Shown: positions 45,474-54,128 of the stretch, piece after piece | Position numbering within the stretch: the stretch's first letter is position 1 | Layout of the letters: every line of letters starts with the position of its first letter | Source: Marinobacter santoriniensis NKSG1 | GTDB taxonomy: Bacteria > Pseudomonadota > Gammaproteobacteria > Pseudomonadales > Oleiphilaceae | Assembly (NCBI RefSeq): GCF_000347775.1 | Contig: NZ_APAT01000029.1 | Span: forward strand, 38,769-102,768 | Reading direction: 5' to 3' | DNA length: 64,000 bases | The notes under the pieces: generated by a model | Seen by the model: the letters and a program-made list of their open reading frames with translations, nothing else | The model's database searches: none | What the model was told of the DNA's origin: nothing | Program-made: the position numbers and the translations under genes

Positions 45474-47782
45474 GACCTTTCAGGATCCTGTAGCGGAGCT
45501 CTGTCTCCTTGCGCCCGGCGTAACTGTTTCGCTGCGTCCACCATCGATTTGAGGGCTTCCCGTACTTCGGGCCACTGCCGCGTTTTCAGGCCGCAGTCCG
45601 GATTTACCCAGAGTCGGTCCCCCGGTATGCGCCGGGACGCCTTTTCCAGCGTTTCCAGAATGTCGTTGGTTTCCGGGATATTCGGCGAATGGATGTCGTA
45701 GACGCCCGGCCCGATGTCATTAGGGTACTCGTAATCCCGAAAGCCATTCAGGAGTTCGAGGTCCGACCGGGACGCTTCAATGGTGATGACGTCCGCGTCC
45801 ATGTGTGCAATGGCAGCGAGAATATCGTTGAATTCGGAATAGCACATGTGAGTATGAATCTGCGTCTCGTCCCTGACGCCGTTTGCGGCAATCCGGAAGG
45901 CCTTGATGGCCCAATCCAGGTAGTCGCTCCAGTCCGACCGCCGTAATGGCAGGCCCTCTCTCAGCGCCGCTTCATCGACCTGAATGACCGGGACTCCGGC
46001 CTGCTCCAGGTCCAGGACCTCTTCCCTGACGGCAAGCGCTAACTGACAGGCGGTCTCGGAGCGTGGTTGGTCGTCTCGGACGAAGGACCAGTTCAAAAGG
46101 GTTACCGGTCCGGTCAGCATGCCTTTTACGGGTTTTCCGGTCAGCGACTGGGCGTACCGGATCCAATCGACGGTCATGGCCTTGGGCCGATGGATGTCGC
46201 CATACAGGATGGGGGGTTTTACGCATCGGGATCCGTACGACTGGACCCAGCCGAACCGGCTGAAGAGATAGCCATCCAGTTGTTCCCCGAAGTACTCCAC
46301 CATGTCGTTTCGCTCGGCTTCGCCGTGAACCAGTAGATCCAGGCCAAGCGCTTCCTGCTCCCTGATGCAGTGGGCAATGGTCTCACGTATGTGTTGCCGA
46401 TACGCCTGATCGCTCAGGAGACCGTTACGATACTGGCGCCGTGCAGTCCGGATATCCTGTGTCTGCGGAAAGGAGCCAATCGTAGTGGTGGGTAGGTGAG
46501 GCAATCCCAGTCGTTCGTGTTGAAGTCGGCGTCGATAAGGGTAGGAACTGCGTCGTTGTCCGAGCTGCGGTGTCACCCGGGAGAGTGCCTGGCGAACCGC
46601 CGGATTGCGGGTTTTTGGCGAGCGCCTTCTTGCCTCGAGGGCGGACCGGTTTTCGGCGAGTTGGCGGCTGACCGAGTCGCGTCCTGAGGCCAGGGCCCGA
46701 GCCAGGACACCAATCTCTCCCAGTTTCTGCCTGGCAAACGACAGCCATTGTTCAATTTCCGGGTCCAGTTCGGTTTCCCTGTCCAGGTCGAGGGGGACGT
46801 GAAGCAGTGAACAGGAAGGGGCGAGCCAGAGTCGTTCACCGAGTCTCCCATGCAGGGGCTCCAGCCAGTCGAGTATTTCGCTCAGATCTGATTTCCACAC
46901 GTTCCGGCCACTGATGACGCCCAGTGAGAGCACCTTGTGCGTTGGCAGCCAGTCCGCCAGACGACTGGCTTCGGGTTGAGCGCTCACCGCATCCAGGTGT
47001 ATGCCGGCCACCGGCAGATCGCAGGCGAGTTGAAGGTTGTCGCGAAGCTGTCCGAAGTAAGTCGTCAGCAGCAGTTTCGGCCGGGCCGCCTTGAGCTGGT
47101 GGTACGCAACCCGGAACGCATGCTGCCAGGCCTCGTCGAGTTCCGTAACCAGGGCCGGTTCGTCGATCTGCACCCAGTCGGCGCCGGCTTCGGCCAGTTG
47201 GTTGAGAAGTTCCCCGTAGATCGGGAGAAGACGCTCCAGCAAATCGAGTCTGTCGATCCCGTCCCGGGCTTTTCCCAGCCAGAGATAGGTTACAGGTCCG
47301 ATAATGACCGGTTTCGCAGAGTGCCCGTTCTGCCGGGCCTCCTCGAGTTGGGCGAGCAGCCGATGGGCGTCGAGTTCGAAGTGTGTGTCGCTGGCCAGTT
47401 CCGGGACAATATAGTGATAGTTGGTATCGAACCACTTGGTCATTTCTCCGGCCTGTGTCCCGCAGCAGCCGGTGTCCCCGGCACCCCGGCCGCGGGCGGC
47501 ACGGAAGTATCGCTCCAATTCCCCTGAGTCAGCCGCAGCCGTTCGGGGCGGGAGATTGCCGAGAATGGCGCTCATGTCGAGGACCTGATCGTACAGCGAG
47601 AAATCTCCGACAGATACCAGGGTCAGATCCCGCTGGTCCTGCCAATGCTGGCGACGCAGGTCGGCGGCCGTCGTTTCCAGTGCCTCGGCGCTGACCGATC
47701 CTGCCCAGTAGGCTTCAAGCGCAAATTTGAGCTCCCGGTCTGCACCAATTCGGGGGTAGCCCAATGTATGTGTGGTAACCAT
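45467..47782 (-). CDS. metE: Cobalamin-independent methionine synthase
   Basis: This enzyme transfers the methyl group of 5-methyltetrahydropteroyl-triglutamate to homocysteine. The protein of about 771 residues starts TTHTLGYPRIGADRELKFALE. The C-terminal catalytic half has the zinc-binding residues in THMCYSEFND (His, Cys near 650), the glutamate region, and the second cysteine in VNPDCGLKTRQW (about 735). IQVDEAALREGLPL and VEYFGEQLDGYLF are also family blocks. I chose ATG 47782 with GGAGGA six bases upstream. metR is divergent with 119 bases between and probably activates metE in response to homocysteine. Zinc ligands are intact. Confidence 0.98.
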   Translation of the reverse strand: MVTTHTLGYPRIGADRELKFALEAYWAGSVSAEALETTAADLRRQHWQDQRDLTLVSVGDFSLYDQVLDMSAILGNLPPRTAAADSGELERYFRAARGRGAGDTGCCGTQAGEMTKWFDTNYHYIVPELASDTHFELDAHRLLAQLEEARQNGHSAKPVIIGPVTYLWLGKARDGIDRLDLLERLLPIYGELLNQLAEAGADWVQIDEPALVTELDEAWQHAFRVAYHQLKAARPKLLLTTYFGQLRDNLQLACDLPVAGIHLDAVSAQPEASRLADWLPTHKVLSLGVISGRNVWKSDLSEILDWLEPLHGRLGERLWLAPSCSLLHVPLDLDRETELDPEIEQWLSFARQKLGEIGVLARALASGRDSVSRQLAENRSALEARRRSPKTRNPAVRQALSRVTPQLGQRRSSYPYRRRLQHERLGLPHLPTTTIGSFPQTQDIRTARRQYRNGLLSDQAYRQHIRETIAHCIREQEALGLDLLVHGEAERNDMVEYFGEQLDGYLFSRFGWVQSYGSRCVKPPILYGDIHRPKAMTVDWIRYAQSLTGKPVKGMLTGPVTLLNWSFVRDDQPRSETACQLALAVREEVLDLEQAGVPVIQVDEAALREGLPLRRSDWSDYLDWAIKAFRIAANGVRDETQIHTHMCYSEFNDILAAIAHMDADVITIEASRSDLELLNGFRDYEYPNDIGPGVYDIHSPNIPETNDILETLEKASRRIPGDRLWVNPDCGLKTRQWPEVREALKSMVDAAKQLRRAQGDRAPLQDPERSQ

Positions 47783-47901
47783 CCTGTCCTCCTGCATATC
47801 CGTTGTTTGATGAATCGGGGCAGGATAGCGAGGCCTGGTGATGAAAAATAATGGTATTATTTCACTGATCCATGAAGATTTTTCACGAATAGAGGGGCGC
47901 T
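47783..47901. promoter_or_regulatory. metE-metR divergent control region with MetR-type boxes
   Basis: The established MetR motif is TGAA-N5-TTCA. It occurs exactly as TGAAGATTTTTCA at 47873-47885. TGAA..TTCA also occurs over a near-perfect 23-bp palindrome at 47842-47864 (TGAAAAATAATG then TATTATTTCA). The sites lie 16 and 37 bases from the metR ATG and 60-100 from the metE ATG, so both genes can be controlled from here. Confidence 0.75.
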
Positions 47902-48792
47902 ATGCTGGATCGCCATCATCTTGAAATTCTCCGTGCGGTCGATCGGGAGGGCTCTCTCACGGCCGCTGCGGCGGCGCTTCATCTCACCCAATCGGCGCTC
48001 AGTCATACGGTGAAAAAACTGGAGCGCCTGACCGGAACGGCATTGTGGGCCCGGGAGGGGCGGCAGTTGCGGCTGACCCAGGCGGGTGAGTATCTGCTGG
48101 CGCTGTCCCATCGCATCCTGCCGCAGATGGAGCATGCCGAGACAGTGCTGGCGCAGTTTGCGAAAGGTAAGCGCGGAATGCTGAGGATCGGTATGGAATG
48201 CCATCCCTGTTATCAGTGGCTGCTGAAAGTGGTGGGCCCGTATCTGGAGACCTGGCCGGATGTGGACGTGGACGTCAAACAGGCATTCCAGTTTGGCGGC
48301 ATCGGGGCGTTGTTCGGGCACGAGATCGATATGCTGGTGACGCCCGACCCCTTGCGGCGTCCGGGGCTGATTTTCGAGCCAGTATTCGATTATGAGCAGA
48401 TGCTGGTGGTTCCGCGGGGACACAAACTGGCGGATCAGGATTTTGTCCTGCCAGAAGAACTCGAACGGGAAACCCTGATTACCTATCCCGTTGAGATCGA
48501 GCGCCTGGATATCTACACCCGGTTTTTCCTGCCCGCCCAGTGTGCTCCGGCGCGGCACAAGACCATCGAGACCACGGATATCCTTTTACAGATGGTGGCC
48601 TCCGGTCGGGGTGTGTCCGCCTTGCCGGGCTGGATGGTCGCCGAATATGGCCATCGACTTCCCGTGGTACCGGTTCGGTTGGGGATCGAGGGGATTCACA
48701 AACAGATCTTTTTAGGCCTTCGTGAACGGGATCGGAGCGTGGATTACCTGACTTCGTTCATGAACCTCGCGCGCGAGGTTCGCTGGCGCTAG
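47902..48792 (+). CDS. metR: LysR-type methionine regulator
   Basis: MetR activates methionine genes with homocysteine as co-effector. The 296-residue protein has an N-terminal winged helix (residues 1-60: LDRHHLEILRAVDREGSLTA then LTQSALSHTVKKLERLTG). A LysR effector-binding domain follows (about 90-290). ECHPCYQWLLKVV (about 94-106) is the stretch typical for MetR. Identification as MetR rather than another LysR regulator rests on this segment and on its divergent position next to metE. A ribosome-binding site is weak. Autoregulation is likely as the MetR-type boxes lie directly before the start codon. Confidence 0.93.
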   Translation: MLDRHHLEILRAVDREGSLTAAAAALHLTQSALSHTVKKLERLTGTALWAREGRQLRLTQAGEYLLALSHRILPQMEHAETVLAQFAKGKRGMLRIGMECHPCYQWLLKVVGPYLETWPDVDVDVKQAFQFGGIGALFGHEIDMLVTPDPLRRPGLIFEPVFDYEQMLVVPRGHKLADQDFVLPEELERETLITYPVEIERLDIYTRFFLPAQCAPARHKTIETTDILLQMVASGRGVSALPGWMVAEYGHRLPVVPVRLGIEGIHKQIFLGLRERDRSVDYLTSFMNLAREVRWR

Positions 48793-48838
48793 GCTCTTGC
48801 GTTAAACTGCGCGAAAAATTCCACAGGAAGCAAACGAC

Positions 48839-49231
48839 ATGAGTGAGATCCCCTCAGACCTCAGATACATCGAGACCCACCAGTGGGTGCGCGTGGCCGA
48901 TGACGGTACCGCAACCGTCGGCATTACCGATTTTGCCCAGGAGCAACTGGGTGACGTTGTCTACATCGGCGTGCCAGACCTTGGCGTCACCGTGAACGGC
49001 GGTGAAGAGGCGGGCGTCGCCGAATCGGTAAAATCCGCATCAGATGTGTTCAGCCCGGTCACTGGCGAAGTCATTGCCATCAATGACGCGCTCGAGGACG
49101 AACCGGAGCTGGTCAACGAAGATCCCTATGGTGAGGGCTGGATGTTTCGGGTCAAGCTCTCCGACGCCGGGGAGCTGGACGGACTGATGGATGCGACCTC
49201 CTATGCGGAGCACGTGGCGGCGGAAGAGTAA
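48839..49231 (+). CDS. gcvH: Glycine cleavage system H protein
   Basis: GcvH carries the lipoyl-bound aminomethyl group between the P, T and L proteins. The 130-residue protein has LRYIETHQWVRV at the N-terminus, VGITDFAQEQLGDVVYI, and the lipoylated lysine 65 in AESVKSASDVFSPVTGEV. The C-terminal GWMFRVKLSD block follows. Length is normal. gcvT and gcvP are not in the window, so the system is split here. The next gene begins 6 bases after its stop, which suggests co-transcription with the methyltransferase rlmI. Confidence 0.97.
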   Translation: MSEIPSDLRYIETHQWVRVADDGTATVGITDFAQEQLGDVVYIGVPDLGVTVNGGEEAGVAESVKSASDVFSPVTGEVIAINDALEDEPELVNEDPYGEGWMFRVKLSDAGELDGLMDATSYAEHVAAEE

Positions 49232-49236
49232 CCCGG

Positions 49237-50433
49237 ATGAACCTTCCCCCTCTGTATCTTCGAAAAGGGGCGGAGCGTCGGCTTCGTTCCGGGCATCTCT
49301 GGGTCTACAGCAACGAAGTTGATACCCGCCGTACGACTCTGACCGATTTCCAGCCGGGGGATCAGGCCGAACTTCGTGCGGCCAACGACAAGCCCCTTGG
49401 CACCCTGTTCGTTAATCCGCATGCCCTGATCTGCGGACGCCTGATCAGCCGGGATCCGGGCCACGGGATGACCCCGAAGCGGCTGACCCAGAGGATGGAT
49501 ACTGCCCTGGCTCTCCGTGATCGTCTGTTTGATCGACCGTTTTACCGCTGGGTTTTCGGTGACAGTGATGGTCTTTCGGGGCTGGTTATTGACCGTTTCG
49601 ACGACACCGTAGTGATCCAGATATCCACGGCAGGAATGGAGCAGCTCAAGGACGCCGTGGTACGTGCCGTCCAGCGTCTTGTACAGCCCCGCGCGATCAT
49701 TCTCAAGAACGACGGCAAGATGCGCCGGATCGAGGGGCTTGAAACCTATGTTGAACAGGCTCACGGTCCGGAGACGGATCGCCTGCGGGTTGAGGAGAAT
49801 GGCGTACGGTTTGAGGTGCCGATCACGGGTGGGCAGAAAACCGGGTGGTTCTACGATCACCGCATGAACCGGCAGCGCCTGCAGGCCTACGCACCGGGCA
49901 AGCGCGTGCTGGATGTGTTCAGTTATGCCGGTGGCTGGGGCCTTCAGGCGGGCTGCGCCGGTGCCTCACAGGTGACTTGCGTCGACGCATCTGCCTCTGC
50001 GATCGATTCGGTCCACCACAACGCCGGTCTCAACGGCCTTGATAACGTGGAAACCATTGAAGGCGATGCCTTCGAGGCACTCAAGGCTTTGGCGGATGAA
50101 AAAGAGAAGTTCGACATCGTGGTGCTGGATCCGCCGGCCCTGATTCCGCGACGTCGGGATCAGAAGGCCGGCGAACAGGCCTACGCGCGGCTGAATCAGC
50201 TCGGACTCCGACTCCTCGAACGGGACGGGCTGCTGGTATCAGCTTCCTGTTCGATGCATCTGTCCCAGGAACGGCTGACTGATATCATCCGCGCCAGCGG
50301 CCGGAAGATCGACCGTTTTGTTCAGCTGCTGGAGCAGGGACACCAGGCGCCGGATCATCCTGTCGTTCCCGGGATCCCCGAGACGGACTACATCAAGGCG
50401 TGCTTTGTCCGGTCGCTGACCGGTTTTTTCTAG
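49237..50433 (+). CDS. rlmI: 23S rRNA (cytosine 1962-C5) methyltransferase
   Basis: The 398-residue protein has an N-terminal PUA-like domain (residues about 1-75, LRKGAERRLRSGHLWVYSNEV). A central EEHD-type domain follows, and then a Rossmann SAM-dependent methyltransferase: KTGWFYDHRMNR, VLDVFSYAGGWGL (about 222-234, motif I), DASASAIDSV, and VLDPPALIP (motif IV) with a Cys in SASCSMHLSQE. This is the RlmI/YccW architecture. The exact base modified is inferred from family membership. It begins 6 bases after gcvH and ends 10 bases from the convergent HAD gene. Confidence 0.9.
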   Translation: MNLPPLYLRKGAERRLRSGHLWVYSNEVDTRRTTLTDFQPGDQAELRAANDKPLGTLFVNPHALICGRLISRDPGHGMTPKRLTQRMDTALALRDRLFDRPFYRWVFGDSDGLSGLVIDRFDDTVVIQISTAGMEQLKDAVVRAVQRLVQPRAIILKNDGKMRRIEGLETYVEQAHGPETDRLRVEENGVRFEVPITGGQKTGWFYDHRMNRQRLQAYAPGKRVLDVFSYAGGWGLQAGCAGASQVTCVDASASAIDSVHHNAGLNGLDNVETIEGDAFEALKALADEKEKFDIVVLDPPALIPRRRDQKAGEQAYARLNQLGLRLLERDGLLVSASCSMHLSQERLTDIIRASGRKIDRFVQLLEQGHQAPDHPVVPGIPETDYIKACFVRSLTGFF

Positions 50434-50443
50434 CCAATCCCTC

Positions 50444-51100
50444 TTACGCTCTAAGAGAAATCACCGGCCAGCCGGCGTCTCGGGCAAGCTGCTCGAGCGT
50501 CGGATCCGGATCGACAGCCACCGGGTGAGTCACGTTCCTGAGCAGTGGCACGTCGTTGTGGGAGTCGCTATAGAACCAGGCTCCTTCCAGCGATTGATCG
50601 CAGGATTGCAGCCAGTCGTTGAGGCGTGTGACCTTGCCATCCTGGAAGCTGGGAACCCCGGCTACTTCGCCTGTGAAGCGTCCATTGACCAGTTCCGGTT
50701 CCGTCGCGATCAGGTGTTCGATGCCTAGGTATTCGGCAATTGGCTCGGTTACGAAGCGATTGGTGGCGGTAATGATCATCAGGGTATGGCCCTGCTGGCG
50801 GTGCCGCTCGATCAGCTCCCGGGCCTTGTCTTGCATCATGGGCATGACTTTCTTGCTCATGAATGTGCTGCGCCAGCCCAGAAGCTCCTCCATATCGTGA
50901 CGCGCCAGCGGCTGGAGGGCAAAGCGCAGGTAATGGAAAATGTCGAGCTCACCATTCAGGTATTCCTGGTAAAAGCGATCGTTCGCCCGACGATACTCCT
51001 CTGCGTCTACCAGTCCCTCTTCCACCAGGAACTCGCCCCAGGCGTGATCGCTGTCGCCGGCCAGCAGGGTGTTGTCCAGATCAAAAAGTGCGAGCGTCAA
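50444..51100 (-). CDS. HAD-superfamily subfamily IB phosphatase (SerB-like)
   Basis: The 218-residue protein has the HAD nucleophile motif LALFDLDNTLLAGDSDHAW (Asp7 and Asp9, residues 3-21), motif II TLMIITATN and motif III with the acidic pair in YSDSHNDVPLL (about residues 180-190). It belongs to the PSP-like IB group that includes histidinol-phosphate and phosphoserine phosphatases. In Pseudomonas an analogous gene beside rppH was suggested as a histidinol or serine-phosphate phosphatase. I cannot assign a substrate. It runs tail-to-tail with rlmI and is divergent from rppH. Confidence 0.85.
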   Translation of the reverse strand: MTLALFDLDNTLLAGDSDHAWGEFLVEEGLVDAEEYRRANDRFYQEYLNGELDIFHYLRFALQPLARHDMEELLGWRSTFMSKKVMPMMQDKARELIERHRQQGHTLMIITATNRFVTEPIAEYLGIEHLIATEPELVNGRFTGEVAGVPSFQDGKVTRLNDWLQSCDQSLEGAWFYSDSHNDVPLLRNVTHPVAVDPDPTLEQLARDAGWPVISLRA

Positions 51101-51268
51101 AGTGTCCTCCAGGGTTTCGGGGCGTTGTGAGAGGCCTTCAGTCTACCATGACCTGTCGGCATCGGCTCCGTTTGCCGAACCCTTGGGATTCTGTAAGAAT
51201 GAGAGCAACTTGGACAATTTTCGCCGATCAAAATTTGAGCGGCGACCGACTTTTGCGAGGACTGTGCC

Positions 51269-51799
51269 GTGATCGATTCAGACGGTTTCAGACCCAATGT
51301 CGGAATCATTCTGGCCAACCACAGGGGAGAAGTCCTGTGGGCAAGGCGAATAGGGCAGGACTCCTGGCAGTTTCCTCAGGGCGGCATCAAAACTGACGAA
51401 TCACCTGAGGAAGCGTTGTATCGGGAGCTTGGAGAGGAAATCGGCCTCACAGCCAGCGATGTGGAAATCATCAGCTGTACCCGGGGCTGGCTGAGGTACC
51501 GTCTTCCCAGGAGGATGGTGCGCCAGAACTCGCACCCTGTGTGTGTGGGCCAAAAACAGAAATGGTTCCTGCTGAGGATGTTATCACCGGACGCACAGGT
51601 TTGTGTGGACGGCACGGATTCACCGGAATTCGACGGGTGGCAGTGGGTCAGCTACTGGTATCCGTTGGGACAGGTGGTTTCGTTCAAGAGAGAAGTCTAC
51701 AGACGTGCGTTACGGGAGTTGGCTCCCAGGCTCTTTTACCACATGGAACAGTGGCGGAAAGCCGAGCAGAGCCGGCGCCTGAAGGATCACTCGAAATGA
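51269..51799 (+). CDS. rppH: RNA pyrophosphohydrolase
   Basis: RppH removes pyrophosphate from the 5' triphosphate end of mRNA and so opens the 5'-end-dependent decay route. The 176-residue Nudix protein has DGFRPNVGIILAN at the N-terminus and QDSWQFPQGGIKTDESPEEA. The Nudix box runs from GGIKTDE to RELGEEIGL (about residues 38-59). The Tyr/Trp/Lys block GQKQKWFLLRM follows. The start codon is GTG (51269) with GAGGA about eight bases before it. The stop lies 15 bases before ptsP, as in Pseudomonas, where both are co-transcribed. Confidence 0.96.
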   Translation: MIDSDGFRPNVGIILANHRGEVLWARRIGQDSWQFPQGGIKTDESPEEALYRELGEEIGLTASDVEIISCTRGWLRYRLPRRMVRQNSHPVCVGQKQKWFLLRMLSPDAQVCVDGTDSPEFDGWQWVSYWYPLGQVVSFKREVYRRALRELAPRLFYHMEQWRKAEQSRRLKDHSK

Positions 51800-51814
51800 C
51801 GGAATGACCCTGCC

Positions 51815-54118
51815 ATGCTGAGCATACTGCGAAGTCTTGTACAAGAGGTAAACGGCGCCCGCGACCTGCAGGAGGCGTTGGATATCATCGTATCGCGGGT
51901 GCAGAAGGCCATGGGCACCGAGGTCTGTTCCGTCTACTTGCTGGATCCGGCCACCAACCGCTATATCCTGATGGCGACCGAGGGCCTCTATCGCAAGGCC
52001 GTCGGTCAGGTCAGCCTGGGGTATTCCGAGGGCCTCGTTGGTCTGGTGGGCTCCCGTGAGGAACCCATCAACCTGGAAGACGCGCCTTCCCACCCCCGCT
52101 ATCGCTACTTCCCGGAAACCGGTGAAGAGCGTTTCCGCTCCTTTCTGGGCGTGCCTATTATTCACCACCGCCGGGTACTCGGGGTGCTGGTCGTCCAGCA
52201 GCGCGAGAGTTCGCGCTGTTTTGATGAGGGCGAAGAGGCTTTTCTGGTCACCGTCTCCGCTCAGCTGGCGGGAGTGATCGCCCACAGTGAGGCAACCGGC
52301 GCCATCAGCGGGATGTCCCTGACCGGCGAAGAGGCAAGGGATGTCAGCTTCAACGGCGTTCCCGGTGCGCCTGGCGTGGCGATCGGAAGTGGCGTGGTGG
52401 TATACCCGGCTGCGGATCTCGATGTGGTCCCCGAGAAACCCACGGAAGACATTGACGGCGAACTGGCCCTGTTCCGGGCGGCGGTCAATGCCGTGCGCGA
52501 GGACATCGAACGGGTCGCCAGTCGTCTGGCCAGTCAGCTCCGCCCGGAAGAACAGGCGTTATTCGATGTCTATCTGCGCATGCTGGGCGATGAGGCATTG
52601 CCCGGCGAGGTCGCAAACCGCATTCGTGAAGGCATCTGGGCCCAGGGTGCGCTGAAACAGGTGGTTCAGCAGTATGTCCGCCATTTCGAGCGGATGGATG
52701 ACCACTACCTTCAGGAGAGGGCGGTGGATGTCCGGGACCTCGGACGACGGGTATTGTCCCACCTGCAGGAAGGTGAGCAGAAGCATCTGATATATCCGGA
52801 AAGGACCGTCCTCGTGAGCGAGGAACTGACGCCAGCCATGTTGGGTGAAGTCCCCAAGGGGCAACTGGTGGGGCTGGTATCGGTCAAGGGATCGAGTAAC
52901 TCCCACGTGGCAATCCTTGCCCGGGCCATGGGCGTGCCGACGGTGATGGGGCTGGTGGATATTCCGGTGAACCAGCTCGATGGCAAAGAGTTGATTGTCG
53001 ACGGATTCGAAGGGCAGATTTTCGCCTCACCGTCGTCGGATCTGCGTGCCTTCTACCAGGCCATCTGCGATGAGGAAGACGAGCTCATCAAGGGGCTTGA
53101 GGTGCTTCGGGACAAGCCCTGTGAGACCACCGATGGTCACCGGGTATCCCTGCTGGTCAACACCGGACTGATGACCGATGTGGTGCGCTCCCTGTCCCAC
53201 GGGGCGGAGGGGATCGGACTCTACCGCACGGAAGTGCCGTTCATGATCAAGGATCGGTTTCCGTCGGAGCAGGAGCAGCGGGAATACTACCGGGAACAGC
53301 TGGAAGCCTTTGCGCCCAATCCGGTCACGATGAGGACCCTCGATATCGGCGGAGACAAGGCGCTGACCTATTTCCCGATCCAGGAGGAGAACCCGTTCCT
53401 CGGGTGGCGGGGTATCCGGGTGACCCTCGATCATCCCGAGATATTCCTGGTTCAGGTGCGGGCGATGCTCAAGGCCAGTGAGGGGCTGAACAACCTGCAG
53501 ATCATGCTACCCATGATCAGCAATATTTCGGAAGTGGAAGAGTCACTGCACCTGATCTATCGGGTGTATCACGAGGTGCGGGAAGAGGGCTACGACATCC
53601 ATATGCCGAAGGTCGGCGTAATGGTTGAAGTGCCTGCGGCGGTCTATCAGATTCGTGAACTGGCCGATCGCGTCGACTTCCTGTCCGTGGGATCCAACGA
53701 TCTGACCCAGTATCTGCTGGCGGTGGACCGTAACAATCCCCGGGTCGCGCAGCTGTACCATTCGTACCACCCTGCCGTGCTGCAGGCGCTGGTTCGCATC
53801 GCACAGGATGCCCATGCCGTTGGCAAGCCTGTGGGCATCTGCGGTGAGCTGGCCGGGGATCCGGGAGGCGCGCTATTGCTGATGGCGATGGGTTACGATT
53901 CGCTCTCGATGAACGCAGCGAGTCTGCCAAAGGTCAAATCGGTTATTCGCAGCGTGGGGCGGGAGTGGGCCATGCAGTTGCTGGAAGACGTCCTCCTGCT
54001 GGACTCGCCGCACGTGATCAAGAGTTGCGTGGATCTGGCCCTCAGAAACGCCGGATTCGGTCGCTACCTGCGTCCGGGTAAAACCTCATCTGCCGCGTTT
54101 GCGGAACAGGCGGTCTAA
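51815..54118 (+). CDS. ptsP: Phosphoenolpyruvate-protein phosphotransferase PtsP (EI-Ntr)
   Basis: This is the first enzyme of the nitrogen-related PTS; it takes phosphate from PEP and passes it to NPr. Residues about 17-150 are an N-terminal GAF domain. EI follows, with the phosphorylated histidine 364 in SSNSHVAILARAMGVPTVMG. The barrel follows, with RTEVPFM, RTLDIGGDK, PFLGWRGIR and the PEP-site blocks MVEVPAA and GICGELAGDP near residue 680. The length of 767 fits PtsP. In E. coli the GAF domain senses glutamine and 2-oxoglutarate, which would link it to the nitrogen genes here. It lies downstream of rppH. Confidence 0.97.
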   Translation: MLSILRSLVQEVNGARDLQEALDIIVSRVQKAMGTEVCSVYLLDPATNRYILMATEGLYRKAVGQVSLGYSEGLVGLVGSREEPINLEDAPSHPRYRYFPETGEERFRSFLGVPIIHHRRVLGVLVVQQRESSRCFDEGEEAFLVTVSAQLAGVIAHSEATGAISGMSLTGEEARDVSFNGVPGAPGVAIGSGVVVYPAADLDVVPEKPTEDIDGELALFRAAVNAVREDIERVASRLASQLRPEEQALFDVYLRMLGDEALPGEVANRIREGIWAQGALKQVVQQYVRHFERMDDHYLQERAVDVRDLGRRVLSHLQEGEQKHLIYPERTVLVSEELTPAMLGEVPKGQLVGLVSVKGSSNSHVAILARAMGVPTVMGLVDIPVNQLDGKELIVDGFEGQIFASPSSDLRAFYQAICDEEDELIKGLEVLRDKPCETTDGHRVSLLVNTGLMTDVVRSLSHGAEGIGLYRTEVPFMIKDRFPSEQEQREYYREQLEAFAPNPVTMRTLDIGGDKALTYFPIQEENPFLGWRGIRVTLDHPEIFLVQVRAMLKASEGLNNLQIMLPMISNISEVEESLHLIYRVYHEVREEGYDIHMPKVGVMVEVPAAVYQIRELADRVDFLSVGSNDLTQYLLAVDRNNPRVAQLYHSYHPAVLQALVRIAQDAHAVGKPVGICGELAGDPGGALLLMAMGYDSLSMNAASLPKVKSVIRSVGREWAMQLLEDVLLLDSPHVIKSCVDLALRNAGFGRYLRPGKTSSAAFAEQAV

Positions 54119-54128
54119 GGAGCAGAGA

